NCBI GenBank assembly: GCA_021296095.1
Contig: JAGWBB010000008.1
Location: forward strand, 1-52,927
Source of the DNA: Desulfurellaceae bacterium
GTDB taxonomy: Bacteria; Desulfobacterota; Binatia; Bin18
Direction of reading: 5' to 3'
Length of the DNA stretch: 52,927 nucleotides
Shown: positions 24,423 through 32,637 of the stretch, in pieces
Position numbering within the stretch: position 1 is the stretch's first letter
How the letters are laid out: each line of letters begins with the position of its first letter
Program-made: the position numbers and the translations under genes
Notes under the pieces: generated by a model
Told to the model about the DNA's origin: nothing
What the model saw: the letters and a program-made list of their open reading frames with translations, nothing else
Database searches by the model: none

Positions 24423-25583
24423 ATGGACGCAAAATCCGGAGCCCAAGAACGCTTTGACAGCGTGCGCGACGAGATGCTTGCCCTCAGCCATCGGATTCAT
24501 GCCAACCCGGAGCTGGGCTATGAAGAAGAAAAGGCCGCAGCCTGGCTGTCCGAAACCCTGGACGCTGCCGGCTTTCAGGTTGAGACCGGCATTTGTGATA
24601 TCCCGACCGCGTTTGTCGGCCGGGCCGGCAGCGGGCCGCTGCATATCGGCATCTGCGCCGAGTACGACTGCCTGCCCGAGATCGGCCATGCCTGCGGGCA
24701 TAACATCATTGCCGCCATGGGCGTCGGGGCGGGCATTGCCGCAGCCAAGATCGCGGATGAGGTCGGGCTCACCGTGAGTGTGATCGGTACGCCAGCCGAG
24801 GAGGGCGGCGGCGGGAAGATCCAGCTCCTGGAGCGCGGCGGCTTCAGCGGCATGCACGCGGCCATGATGGTGCATCCGGCCCCGCTGGATGTTGTCGAGT
24901 TTCCGATTATTGCGGCGTCCATGTTTGACGTGTGTTACACAGGCAAAGAGGCCCACGCCTCGGCGTTTCCCGAGCGTGGCATCAACGCCGCAGACGCGCT
25001 GACCGTCGCCCAGACGGCTATCGGTCTGCTGCGCCAGCACATCCGCTCCAGCGACCGCATTCACGGCATCATTACCAAGGGCGGCGACGCGCCAAACGTC
25101 ATCCCGGCCCATACCAGGGCCAGCTATATGGTGCGAGCCAAGACGATTGGCGATCTGGCCGAGATCCAGGAAAAGGTCCGTCGCTGTTTTGAAGCCGGCG
25201 CCCTGGCGACCGGCGCGACTCTGGAGATCGTCGGCGACGAGAAACCCTATGCCGAAATGCACCACGACCCGGATATGGCGGCCGCCTACCGGCGCAACGC
25301 GGAAGCTCTGGGGCGCAGCTTCCCGGATCGTGGCTCGTCTCTAGAAAGGGCGGCCGGTTCGACCGACATGGGCAATGTCTCGCTGGCCCTGCCGTCAATC
25401 CACCCGGCGATTGGGATCGACTCGCTGCCGGCTGTCAACCATCAGCCCGAGTTCACCGCTCACTGCGTCAGCCCGGCCGCGGACAAAGCGGTCATCGACG
25501 GTGCGCTGGCCATGGCCTGGACCGCCATCGATCTGGCCACGGACACACAGATTCGTCAGCGCCTGTTGAGCAAAACGGCCTGA
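24423..25583 (+). CDS. M20-family amidohydrolase
   Basis: A 386-residue zinc peptidase/amidohydrolase of family M20 (M20D, PM20D2/aminoacylase-like). The metal-binding motifs can be seen: GHACGHN (88-94), PAEEGGGG (124-131, catalytic Glu126/Glu127) and HPAP (His151). Relatives cleave N-acyl amino acids, p-aminobenzoyl-glutamate or dipeptides. The N-terminus RIHANPELGYEE is typical. I chose the ATG at 24423 with a GGAGG site 5 bp upstream; the longer open frame starts inside the divergent gene. It is a monocistronic plus-strand gene whose neighbours are on the other strand. Confidence 0.92.
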   Translation: MDAKSGAQERFDSVRDEMLALSHRIHANPELGYEEEKAAAWLSETLDAAGFQVETGICDIPTAFVGRAGSGPLHIGICAEYDCLPEIGHACGHNIIAAMGVGAGIAAAKIADEVGLTVSVIGTPAEEGGGGKIQLLERGGFSGMHAAMMVHPAPLDVVEFPIIAASMFDVCYTGKEAHASAFPERGINAADALTVAQTAIGLLRQHIRSSDRIHGIITKGGDAPNVIPAHTRASYMVRAKTIGDLAEIQEKVRRCFEAGALATGATLEIVGDEKPYAEMHHDPDMAAAYRRNAEALGRSFPDRGSSLERAAGSTDMGNVSLALPSIHPAIGIDSLPAVNHQPEFTAHCVSPAADKAVIDGALAMAWTAIDLATDTQIRQRLLSKTA

Positions 25584-25595
25584 GCAGGGGTCAGC

Positions 25596-26306
25596 CTAGC
25601 GAAACAGGCCGGCGCTGGGCCAAAACCGGGCAGACATGCTCTGGTAGGTCTCTTCGTTCAAGAAGATATCGGCAAAGGAATCGGCCTCCGGGGCGATGAG
25701 ATACAGCAGACATACCGACCCGACCATGGCGGCCGAGGTCCCCAGGTTGCCGTAATCGATCACTTTGAATGCCGTGCCGAACGAACGCTTGATCCGCGTG
25801 CTCATGAAATCCACGCTGAAGAGTTCGTCCAGGAGCAGGTGAAGGATATAGCCGATGCACACAAAGCTGCCGATGATCCAGGCCAGAAGCGGACGACAGG
25901 CAAAGACCACATAGCTCAGGTTGGTCATCAGCAGACCAAAAAACAGCCCGGCCGCCAGCGAATGAAAGATCCCTCGATGGACGGTGAAACGGGTAAAGAC
26001 GAGCCAAGTCGGATAGCGGATAAAGACGTAGACAAACAGCCACAGCAGCCACAGTTCAAGCGTGGAATACTGATCGACATGGGCGAAGACCACTAAGAAG
26101 GCGGTCACAAAACCCAGGACGGTGAATAGAATCTGGATCGGGGTGGAATGGTCCGAGTCAATATCGGGCAGAATCCCGCCCAGGGTTCCGACGACCGACA
26201 GGGTCATGACCTCGCCCGGACTCGCCACTCCAGCCCCCAGACACACCGTCGACAACAGCCCGCTGCCCACTGCCGCCACCGTCACATGCGTCCGAAAATT
26301 GGCCAT
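25596..26306 (-). CDS. DUF457/YdjM-type membrane metal-dependent hydrolase
   Basis: A 236-residue integral membrane protein with about six hydrophobic segments. The metal-binding residues of the family are present: LPDIDSDHS (Asp48, Asp50, Asp52, His53), HRGIFHSL, and HLLLDEL. Members resemble LexA-regulated inner-membrane YdjM and may hydrolyse phospholipid-like substrates; activity is not established. It starts 2 bp after the FUN14 gene on the same strand, so the two are a translation-coupled pair. I chose the ATG at 26306; the longer open frame runs back across the FUN14 gene in another frame and is not coding. Confidence 0.88.
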   Translation of the reverse strand: MANFRTHVTVAAVGSGLLSTVCLGAGVASPGEVMTLSVVGTLGGILPDIDSDHSTPIQILFTVLGFVTAFLVVFAHVDQYSTLELWLLWLFVYVFIRYPTWLVFTRFTVHRGIFHSLAAGLFFGLLMTNLSYVVFACRPLLAWIIGSFVCIGYILHLLLDELFSVDFMSTRIKRSFGTAFKVIDYGNLGTSAAMVGSVCLLYLIAPEADSFADIFLNEETYQSMSARFWPSAGLFR

Positions 26307-26308
26307 CC

Positions 26309-26995
26309 TTATTTCTTCCTCAAGCCGAGCAGCAGACCCAGACCGGCCATGCCCGCAGCCGGAATATTGCTGATGACAAACTCCCGAAAACTGCCGGCAC
26401 GCGGCTGCATCCAGGCCACGAACGCCTCGTAGTACGCCTGTATGCCGGGCCAGTTCACCTCGACAAGGCTGACGTACTGCAAGCCGAACAGCGCCAGCAG
26501 CAGGCCGCCGACAATCACCAAGGTGAGCTTCAGGAAGAAGGCCAGGGCGTAGCCGAGGCTGAAGCCGGCCACAAAGCTGAAGCCGAGCCGCATAAGAGGT
26601 CCGGACCACTCCTGCAAATCGCGGCCGAAGGGCGTGGCCGGCGTCTCGCCGGAGGCGCTGAACTCACCGGGCTCGACGACGCCAATCTCGGCTTGGTCCA
26701 AAGGCTCATCCGGGATTTCGGCCAAGCCGTGTATCTCCTCCCCCCAGGACCCGGTCTGACTCGAACGCGTTTCTGTCGGTTCGGCCAAGCCGTCTATCTC
26801 GGCCATGTCCTGGTCCGAACGTTCCGGCAGGGGCTCGGCCAGTCCGTGTCCACCGAGCGCTCCTAGCCCAAGAACAAGCGCAAGGACAAAGAACGCTTTG
26901 CGCCAGCAAGAGGGACTGACACTGGCCCCTATCGGATGGTGCGGTGATTGGTGTAACGGACGATTCTTTGTGCGCCTGTCGCTCATCCTCAACAT
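26309..26995 (-). CDS. FUN14-family membrane protein with repeat-rich N-terminus
   Basis: A 228-residue protein. After an N-terminal hydrophobic segment (about 34-52), an acidic, repetitive stretch (55-125) carries four spaced Gly-Leu-Ala-Glu units, each followed by acidic or Ser/Thr runs. The C-terminal 130-185 is a FUN14 domain (GFSFVAGFSLGYALAFFLKL, then FGLQYV and VNW). FUN14 proteins occur in archaea, bacteria and mitochondria; bacterial function is unknown. A GGAGGAGG site precedes the ATG at 26995. The DUF457 gene begins 2 bp after the stop. An uncleaved or cleaved signal is possible at residue 53. Confidence 0.83.
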   Translation of the reverse strand: MLRMSDRRTKNRPLHQSPHHPIGASVSPSCWRKAFFVLALVLGLGALGGHGLAEPLPERSDQDMAEIDGLAEPTETRSSQTGSWGEEIHGLAEIPDEPLDQAEIGVVEPGEFSASGETPATPFGRDLQEWSGPLMRLGFSFVAGFSLGYALAFFLKLTLVIVGGLLLALFGLQYVSLVEVNWPGIQAYYEAFVAWMQPRAGSFREFVISNIPAAGMAGLGLLLGLRKK

Positions 26996-27081
26996 CCCCC
27001 CTCCTCCGGCTGTCCGCTGACCCCTTCACATTACCGAGCTTTGTGAACAATGGCCAGAGGCAGGCCCGTAGGCAGCGTCGC

Positions 27082-27957
27082 TCAGCCCGCCGCTTCGCGC
27101 AGTGTGTCGGCAAAGCGGCGCATCTCGGCAAACAGCTGGGGAGCCTGGTCGGTGGTGGTCAGCATGGACAGTTCGTGCAGACCGAGGGCTGCATACGCCC
27201 GGGCAGCCGCCACTGACACGTCCGGCATGCTCAGGGTGGTGATCTCCAGCTGATTGAAATCCCGCCCGGCCGCTTCCACCATGTCCCGCAGCTTGTGTAT
27301 TTTTTGCTCCAGCTCGGCCAGGGGCAGGGCCACCGGCTGCCAGCCGTCACCCCAGCTGACCACACGACGCAGGGCCGGCAGCGAATTGCCGCCCACCCAG
27401 ATCGGAGGATGGGGCTGCTGGACGGGATACGGACCAAAGTTCACATCCCGGTCCAGCGTCACATACCTGCCCGAGATGCGCGGATGTTCGTCCGTCCACA
27501 GGGCTTTGATGACGCGGGCATACTCATCGCTCATCGCCGCCCGTTCGGCAAACGGCAGGCCCAGAAACCCAAACTCATCCTGCATCCAGCCGATGCCCAC
27601 GCCGCAGATCAGGCGTCCGGCCGACAGCCGGTCGATGGTGGCAAACATCTTGGCCGTGACCGCGGGATGGCGGTAGGGCAGCAGAATGACGCTTGTGCCC
27701 AGACGCAGCCTTTGGGTCGCCGCAGCCAGGTAGGCCAGGGTCACAAAGCAGTCGGGCCAGTCGTGCTCCTGGTACACGGCCCAGGGCGGATTGTCTATCT
27801 TGAGGGGAAAAGGGGTCTGGATCTGACGGGCCGGAACAACGTGGTCGCCGATCAGGATGGTCGAAAAGCCCAGGTCTTCGGCCAGCTGGGCCATATCCCG
27901 CAAGACCGCCGGGTCGGTCACCGACGAGCCGCTGTTGACATGCACACCGTAGCGCAT
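27082..27957 (-). CDS. LLM-class F420-dependent oxidoreductase
   Basis: A 291-residue luciferase-like protein resembling the TIGR03619-type F420-dependent group. Features: LGFSTILIGDHVVPARQ (34-50), the RLRLGTSVILLPYRHP segment, GRLICGVGIGWMQDEF (the conserved WMxxE loop), and PPIWVGGNSLPALRRV. I chose the ATG at 27957, with AAAGGAGG 7 bp upstream; 27975 adds six residues. It is a single gene, divergent from the aldo/keto reductase and separated from FUN14 by 86 bp. Substrate is unknown; use of F420 is a family inference and would need F420 biosynthesis in the host. Confidence 0.92.
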   Translation of the reverse strand: MRYGVHVNSGSSVTDPAVLRDMAQLAEDLGFSTILIGDHVVPARQIQTPFPLKIDNPPWAVYQEHDWPDCFVTLAYLAAATQRLRLGTSVILLPYRHPAVTAKMFATIDRLSAGRLICGVGIGWMQDEFGFLGLPFAERAAMSDEYARVIKALWTDEHPRISGRYVTLDRDVNFGPYPVQQPHPPIWVGGNSLPALRRVVSWGDGWQPVALPLAELEQKIHKLRDMVEAAGRDFNQLEITTLSMPDVSVAAARAYAALGLHELSMLTTTDQAPQLFAEMRRFADTLREAAG

Positions 27958-28035
27958 GAGGTCCTCCTTTCTCACGCCTCAGCAGCGTATTCGGCAGAGT
28001 ATGCGGCCAAGCCGGCCGTGTCCAGGCTTGATCGC

Positions 28036-28064
28036 TTGACACGGCGCCGAGCGGCTGCCATGTT
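28036..28064 (+). promoter_or_regulatory. sigma-70-type promoter of the aldo/keto reductase
   Basis: A consensus TTGACA (28036-28041), 17 bp, then CATGTT (28059-28064), ending 45 bp before the ATG at 28110. The -35 is perfect and spacing ideal; the -10 matches three of six. It faces away from the divergent LLM gene. Confidence 0.5.
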
Positions 28065-28109
28065 CGCGCCAGCGCTGAACCATTCGGCTCGACACACAAA
28101 GGAGTTGCC

Positions 28110-29129
28110 ATGCCCCTGCCCGCCAGCAGCAGCTTCCCCCTCGCCCCCGATCTGTCCATATGTCGCCTCCTCAACGGGATGTGGCAGGTCTCCGGGGCGC
28201 ACGGCAGCATCGACCCCAAGGCCGCCATCGCAAACATGTTCGACTACCATACGGCAGGCTTTCACACCTGGGATCTGGCCGACCACTACGGTCCAGCCGA
28301 GGATTTCATCGGCGAGTTTCGGCGTCAGCTTATCGCCGACCAGGGCGAGGCTGCATGGTCAGGCGTCCAAGCCTTTACCAAATGGGTGCCGCGGCCCGGC
28401 CGCATGACACGCCAGATTGTCGAGGCCAATATCACCCGCTCGCTCCGCCGTATGGATGTCGCCAGCCTGGACCTGCTCCAGTTTCACTGGTGGGAGTATT
28501 TCGATGAGCGCTATCTGGACGCGCTCAGGCATCTGGCTGACCTGCGTGACGAGGGAAAAATTCGCCATCTGGCGCTGACCAATTTTGACACAGCGCATCT
28601 CAAAACGATTACCGAGGCCGGTATCCGGGTGGTTTCCAACCAGGTTCAGTTCTCGCTGATCGACCGACGCCCGGAAGTCGAGATGATCCCCTTCTGCCAG
28701 GAACACGACATCAGCCTGCTGACCTATGGCACGGTGTGCGGTGGCCTGCTGTCCGAGAAATACCTCGACCACCCCGAGCCGAGCCGCAGGATTCTCAACA
28801 CGGCCAGCTTGCAGAAATACAAGGACATGATTGACGCCTGGGGCGGCTGGGACCTGTTTCAGGAACTGCTCACCATCCTCAAAGCCATCGCCGAGAAACA
28901 CGCGGTGAGCATTGCCAATGTCGCCACCCGCTATATTCTCGACCGGCCGGCTGTCGCCGGGGTCATCCTGGGCGTGCGACTGGGGGTCTCAGACCACCGC
29001 CAGGACAACGCCCGGGTGTTCGATGTCGGTCTGGACGCGGCTGATATCGGCCAGATTGAAGCCGTGCTGGCAAAGTCGCGCGATCTGTTTCGGCTGATTG
29101 GAGACTGCGGGGATGAATACCGGAACTGA
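28110..29129 (+). CDS. aldo/keto reductase
   Basis: A 339-residue NADPH-dependent aldo/keto reductase. The catalytic tetrad is visible: Asp55 and Tyr60 (WDLADHYG), Lys91 (FTKW) and His126 (LQFHWW). The NADPH-binding loop lies near 210-225 (LLTYGTVCGGLL). Length is typical of the AKR superfamily. It contains the SNQVQFSLIDRRPEVEM strand characteristic of the group. AAGGAG precedes the ATG. It is alone on the plus strand between a divergent LLM gene and a convergent BrnA-like gene. Reduces aldehydes or ketones; substrate unknown. Confidence 0.93.
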   Translation: MPLPASSSFPLAPDLSICRLLNGMWQVSGAHGSIDPKAAIANMFDYHTAGFHTWDLADHYGPAEDFIGEFRRQLIADQGEAAWSGVQAFTKWVPRPGRMTRQIVEANITRSLRRMDVASLDLLQFHWWEYFDERYLDALRHLADLRDEGKIRHLALTNFDTAHLKTITEAGIRVVSNQVQFSLIDRRPEVEMIPFCQEHDISLLTYGTVCGGLLSEKYLDHPEPSRRILNTASLQKYKDMIDAWGGWDLFQELLTILKAIAEKHAVSIANVATRYILDRPAVAGVILGVRLGVSDHRQDNARVFDVGLDAADIGQIEAVLAKSRDLFRLIGDCGDEYRN

Positions 29130-29212
29130 GGACGTGCTTCGGCTCAGCCTCAGGCCGCTGCGGAGATACCTGTCCATTCGTTCACTACGGCAAATGTCAA
29201 TCCGACAGGTCT

Positions 29213-29479
29213 TTAAGTCGTTTGTAATTTCTCAGTGACCCAACGATTGACAAGGGTTTCAGGAGAAATTCCACGCGTGCGGGCTTCGGCTTCGAGTCGA
29301 GCATACAGCTCAGGGTCGAGAGTGATCCGACGCCGACGCTGGGCACGGAGTTCAAAGGAGACCTCAGGCGTTTCTTCGGCGTAGTCGGCGAGGCTGTGAG
29401 AATCCCAAAACGCTCCAATCTCTTCCAGAGTACTGGCCTGAGAGATGGTCGTCCGTCCCTCTTGATCACTTTCGCTCAT
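29213..29479 (-). CDS. BrnA-like/CopG-type antitoxin
   Basis: An 88-residue protein, probably the antitoxin of a type II pair. The N-terminal part (SESDQEGRTTISQ) is flexible, followed by a short acidic linker, and the C-terminal 50 residues (RRRRITLDPELYARLEAEAR then GISPETLVNRWVTEKL) are a ribbon-helix-helix DNA-binding domain with the usual Pro-Glu-Tyr-Arg turn. I chose the ATG at 29479, with a GGAG site, overlapping the toxin gene by 14 bp; 29515 would add 12 residues within the toxin. Antitoxin second, toxin first is the brnT-brnA order. Confidence 0.78.
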   Translation of the reverse strand: MSESDQEGRTTISQASTLEEIGAFWDSHSLADYAEETPEVSFELRAQRRRRITLDPELYARLEAEARTRGISPETLVNRWVTEKLQTT

Positions 29480-29750
29480 GACGTCTCCGCTCCTTTCTGT
29501 CCATATCGCGGGCACTCAGGATCAAGGCCATGTTATTCTCTTTATGGATAAAAAAGACAATGACGTAGCGTCCCGCATCGGTCTGTCCTGTTGCCGCATA
29601 GACATTCTCTCCTGGGCGATGTCCCCGCTCAACAAACCAGTACCCAGGTTGGTTAAAGAATACCTCTTCTACTTCATCCTGATTCAGGTGGTGCTTCCTC
29701 GCAAGCTTACTGATGATATCAGGAAGCCAAATGAAGCCGTCGATCCTCAT
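29466..29750 (-). CDS. BrnT-like toxin
   Basis: A 94-residue protein resembling BrnT/RelE-fold ribonuclease toxins: KHHLNQDEVEEVFFNQPGYW, then GENVYAATGQTDAGRYVIVF, then a basic C-terminus with SARDMDRKERRRHE, similar to the SARxATRKERRxYE signature. The Arg and His of that end are typical active-site residues. It is followed by the ribbon-helix-helix antitoxin with a 14-bp overlap, supporting a two-gene toxin-antitoxin module. There is no clear Shine-Dalgarno site; a TATAAA lies about 35 bp upstream of the ATG. The call is by motif and context. Confidence 0.75.
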   Translation of the reverse strand: MRIDGFIWLPDIISKLARKHHLNQDEVEEVFFNQPGYWFVERGHRPGENVYAATGQTDAGRYVIVFFIHKENNMALILSARDMDRKERRRHERK

Positions 29751-29818
29751 GACGACAACATCTCTGGAAAGAGAGCACCCTTCGAGGTTTTATATCTCTG
29801 ACCCTCAATCGGCTTTGC

Positions 29819-30643
29819 CTAGACCGTCGCCAGGGGCACGGCCACTCCGGGTACGTCTACCCGGGTGTGAAAAATCGTGCCCTTGCGGTTCGGGTCTTCG
29901 GTATTGTCGGCGGTCACGATGTACAGGTCGCGCCGGTCCTGGCCGCCGAAACACAGGCTGGTGACCGCCTTGGCCGGCACCTCAACAGTATGATCGATCG
30001 TTCCGTCGGGCGCAAAACAGGTGGCGCAGCCCCCGCCATACACGGCCACCCACACCCGGCCGGACTCGTCAACCGCCAGGCCGTCGGGCACCTCGTCGAG
30101 GGTGGCAAACACACGCCGATTGGTCGCCGTTCCGTCCGGGCTGATGTCATGCACGACGACCTGCTTGACCGCACTGTCGGCGTGATAGAGCAGCCTGCCG
30201 TCTGGAGACGCGCCGATGCCGTTCGTAATGCCGATGTTCCCGTACACCTCGATCGCCTGCCCCTCGGCTTCGATCCGCCACAGCTCGCCCGGCACCTGGC
30301 TGGTCAGCTTGAACGGGTCGGACCGTAAGGCTCCGGCGTAGACCCGGCCGGCGCCGTCGGTGAAGATATCGTTGAAGCCGGGAATATCATCGCGCTGAAA
30401 CAGGATGCGACTGGTTCCGTCCTTGACGTGGCAGATGTTCTTGCCGGAGACGACCACTCCGCCGTCGGCGTGCAGCGCAATCCCCCCCACGCCCCGCCGT
30501 TTCGGCACAACCGTGCCGATCTCGCCACCCGGCGAGCGGCGGTACACCCCACCGTTTGTGACATCGCTAAAAAACAGATTTCCGTCCGCGTCCACCCGGG
30601 GTCCTTCGATCAGGCCATAGCCTGAGGCAATTGTTTCCAGCAT
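29819..30643 (-). CDS. SMP-30/gluconolactonase-family protein
   Basis: A 274-residue six-bladed beta-propeller of the SMP-30/gluconolactonase/LRE family, which hydrolyses sugar or aryl lactones with a divalent metal. Visible blades: EGPRVDADGNLFFSDVTNGG (16-35), GFNDIFTDGAGRVYAG, ITNGIGASPDGRLLYHADS and VPDGLAVDESGRVWVA; Glu16, Asn and Asp at blade starts are the metal ligands. I chose the ATG at 30643 with a GGGAGGAA site; the longer open frame is antisense noise over the SnoaL gene. Its start faces the plus-strand SnoaL-like gene across a 172-bp region containing a 13-bp palindrome. Confidence 0.92.
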   Translation of the reverse strand: MLETIASGYGLIEGPRVDADGNLFFSDVTNGGVYRRSPGGEIGTVVPKRRGVGGIALHADGGVVVSGKNICHVKDGTSRILFQRDDIPGFNDIFTDGAGRVYAGALRSDPFKLTSQVPGELWRIEAEGQAIEVYGNIGITNGIGASPDGRLLYHADSAVKQVVVHDISPDGTATNRRVFATLDEVPDGLAVDESGRVWVAVYGGGCATCFAPDGTIDHTVEVPAKAVTSLCFGGQDRRDLYIVTADNTEDPNRKGTIFHTRVDVPGVAVPLATV

Positions 30644-30656
30644 GGGTTCCTCCCTT

Positions 30657-30710
30657 TTGGTCAGCCCGAAATTGGTCAGCCTGGACAAGGGCGGCTGCGC
30701 CCTTGTCCAG
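30657..30710. promoter_or_regulatory. direct repeat and 13-bp palindrome between divergent genes
   Basis: TTGGTCAGCC occurs twice, at 30657-30666 and 30672-30681. It is followed by a perfect inverted repeat: CTGGACAAGGGCG (30681-30693), GCTG loop, CGCCCTTGTCCAG (30698-30710). There is no T-run. It lies between the SMP-30 and SnoaL starts, a place for shared regulation; the binding factor is unknown. Confidence 0.6.
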
Positions 30711-30732
30711 CTTATAGCCTGCGAAATTCCGG

Positions 30733-30762
30733 TTGCCAAACCCCGGCGGAGTGGACTATAAG
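30733..30762 (+). promoter_or_regulatory. sigma-70-type promoter of the SnoaL-like gene
   Basis: TTGCCA (30733-30738), 18 bp, then TATAAG (30757-30762). Both match the consensus well. It lies 53 bp before the ATG at 30816 and just downstream of the palindrome at 30681-30710. Confidence 0.6.
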
Positions 30763-30815
30763 GCAGGGAGATCAACCCAAACCGTACGCTGCGGCGTGCA
30801 AAGGAGGTAGTGCTG

Positions 30816-31217
30816 ATGAGTGCAGAAGAGAACAAAAAACTGGTGCTGGGTTTCTTTGAAGACATGTCGGCCGGCAACGCCGAAGCGTTTCTGGGCGCCA
30901 TGGCCGATAATGCGACCTGGTGGATCGCCGGGGAGCCCAAGAACTTTCCGCTGGCCGGCACAAAGACAAAGGCCGAGTTCACCCAGGTGATCCAGGGCAT
31001 GGGCGACGCCATGCCCAACGGCCTGAAGATCACGGCCAAGGGCGTGACCGCCGAGGGCAACCGGGTCGCGGTCGAAGCCGAATCCTACGGCGAACACGCC
31101 AACGGCAAGATCTACAACAACTTCTACCACTTCCTGATCGAGTGCGAGAGCGGCAAGATCACCGCCGTCCGCGAGTACCTCGACACCATGCACGCCAACG
31201 ACGTGCTGGCCGGCTAA
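30816..31217 (+). CDS. SnoaL-like/NTF2-fold protein
   Basis: A 133-residue NTF2-like protein of the SnoaL/ketosteroid-isomerase type. It begins with an alpha helix (ENKKLVLGFFEDMSAGNAEA, residues 5-24), followed by DNATWWIAGEPKNF and a final beta region with GKIYNNFYHFLIE and GKITAVREYLDTMHA. The His/Asp pair near the end (REYLDTMHA) is typical of the family's binding pocket. Members are isomerases, cyclases or hydrolases, or have no catalytic role. AAGGAGG precedes the ATG at 30816; the GTG at 30810 lies within that site. It is followed by a strong terminator at 31261. Confidence 0.9.
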   Translation: MSAEENKKLVLGFFEDMSAGNAEAFLGAMADNATWWIAGEPKNFPLAGTKTKAEFTQVIQGMGDAMPNGLKITAKGVTAEGNRVAVEAESYGEHANGKIYNNFYHFLIECESGKITAVREYLDTMHANDVLAG

Positions 31218-31260
31218 GAGACTCATCAGACTTGGCCCCGGGTCCGGGGCCGCACAGTGG

Positions 31261-31286
31261 GGGCACGGGAGACCGTGCCCTTTTTT
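31261..31286 (+). terminator. Rho-independent terminator
   Basis: A perfect 8-bp stem (GGGCACGG/CCGTGCCC), a stable GAGA tetraloop and six T (31281-31286) follow the SnoaL-like gene by about 43 bp. The T-run is on the plus strand, so it ends that transcript. It ends one base before the stop codon of the convergent CoA-transferase. Confidence 0.93.
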
Positions 31287-31287
31287 G

Positions 31288-32604
31288 TCAGACCGGCCAG
31301 AACATCCTTCTGGCCTGGGCCTTGAGTTCGGGCTGAAAATCCGGGTGGGCAATCTCGATAAGCGCCTCGGCCCGCTGACGCTGGGTCTTGCCCTGGAGAT
31401 TCACAATGCCGAACTCGGTCACCACATAGTCTGCATACTGGCGCGGGGTGGTGAGCGTGCTGCCCGGCTCAAGCATGGGCACGATCCGGGACAGCTGGCC
31501 CCTTTTGGCCGTGGAGGGCAGGACCATGATGGAGCGCCCGCCGTGTGAGTACATCGCGCCCATCATGAACGTCATCTGCCCGCCAATGCCCGAGTACATC
31601 TGGGGGCCGAGCGACTCGGCCGCAGCCTGACCCGTCAGGTCAATGGCCAGGGTGCTGTTGACCGCCACCTGATGATTTTGGGCGGCGATATTCAGCAGCG
31701 AGTTGGTGTACAGCACGCTGTACAGCTCAAAGGCCGGGTTATTGTCCACGAACTCCAGGTCGGCCCCGCCCACGACCATGGCGGCGACAGCCTTGCCCTG
31801 GTGGCTGGTTTTGTATTTGCCGGTGGCTATGCCGCGTTTCACCAGTTCAACGTGACTGGCGGTCATGATCTCACTGTGGATGCCGAGATCGTTACGGTCC
31901 ATCAGAAACAGGCCGATCGCCTCGGAAATAGCCCCGATACCCATCTGGACCGTATCGCCGTCACGAATCAGACCGGCGGCAAACTCACCGATCACTTCGA
32001 GCGTACCCCGTTCTTCGACCGGCGGCGGAGCCGTGCCGACCGGAAAGGGCGCCGTTTCCTCGACCAGATAGTCGATTTCCGAGACGTGAATCCAGTTATC
32101 GCCGTGGGTCCGGATAAAGGTCGGATCGACCTCGGCGACAAAGCATGTGGCCGCCCTGGCCGCGTCTTTGTTGTACCACAGGGCGTTGCCAAAGCTGCAA
32201 TAGCCCCGCTCGTCGGGCGGCGAGACCACGCCGTAGAAGATATCGGCCTGCCAGGTGTTGGTGCGTCCATCCTCCACCTGCTTGGCGTACTGCGGATAGT
32301 CCAGAGGCAGAAAGTCCACATAGTGTTGCTGCATGCCCTGGCGGCAGCCCGCGCCCACATAATCGACGATCAGGTGGAAGGACTGCTCGTAGCCCGGCTC
32401 GTTCCAGATCGGGTGGTTGTACAGCGGAAAGCACTGGATCAGCGTCACATCCTCGAGCTGGCCGTTGCGCTTGGCCAGGGCGTCCAGAATGGGAATCGGC
32501 GGTTTGCCGATGTGGAGACGGACAAGCTGGCCGGAGATGGTCAGCTGGGCCGCAGCTTGGGCAGAAATGAGTTTGTCTTTATAGGTGTGTTGCCAGGGTT
32601 CCAT
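31288..32604 (-). CDS. 4-hydroxybutyrate/acetyl-CoA-type CoA-transferase
   Basis: A 438-residue family I CoA-transferase (Cat1/AbfT group), which transfers CoA through a gamma-glutamyl-CoA intermediate. The catalytic Glu is Glu245 in GIHSEIMT; the oxyanion-type glycine segment QMGIGAISEA lies at 220-229. The C-terminal YVVTEFGIVNLQGKTQRQRA is diagnostic. It converges with the SnoaL gene across the terminator. It differs in class from the five CaiB/BaiF genes elsewhere in the window. Upstream is the hicBA module, 33 bp from its start, on the same strand. Acid substrate unknown (acetate, butyrate or 4-hydroxybutyrate are family options). Confidence 0.93.
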   Translation of the reverse strand: MEPWQHTYKDKLISAQAAAQLTISGQLVRLHIGKPPIPILDALAKRNGQLEDVTLIQCFPLYNHPIWNEPGYEQSFHLIVDYVGAGCRQGMQQHYVDFLPLDYPQYAKQVEDGRTNTWQADIFYGVVSPPDERGYCSFGNALWYNKDAARAATCFVAEVDPTFIRTHGDNWIHVSEIDYLVEETAPFPVGTAPPPVEERGTLEVIGEFAAGLIRDGDTVQMGIGAISEAIGLFLMDRNDLGIHSEIMTASHVELVKRGIATGKYKTSHQGKAVAAMVVGGADLEFVDNNPAFELYSVLYTNSLLNIAAQNHQVAVNSTLAIDLTGQAAAESLGPQMYSGIGGQMTFMMGAMYSHGGRSIMVLPSTAKRGQLSRIVPMLEPGSTLTTPRQYADYVVTEFGIVNLQGKTQRQRAEALIEIAHPDFQPELKAQARRMFWPV

Positions 32605-32637
32605 ACGTCTTCTCCAACTAGTCTGGCCTCGCTCCTC

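Noticed and set aside
29130-29212. ACCTGTC/GACAGGT pair followed by TTTAA as a terminator of the aldo/keto reductase
   Set aside because: The loop would exceed 30 bases and the T-run is very short.
30756-31352. Minus-strand 198-codon open frame opposite the SnoaL gene
   Set aside because: Antisense to a well-supported gene with its own promoter, ribosome-binding site and terminator.
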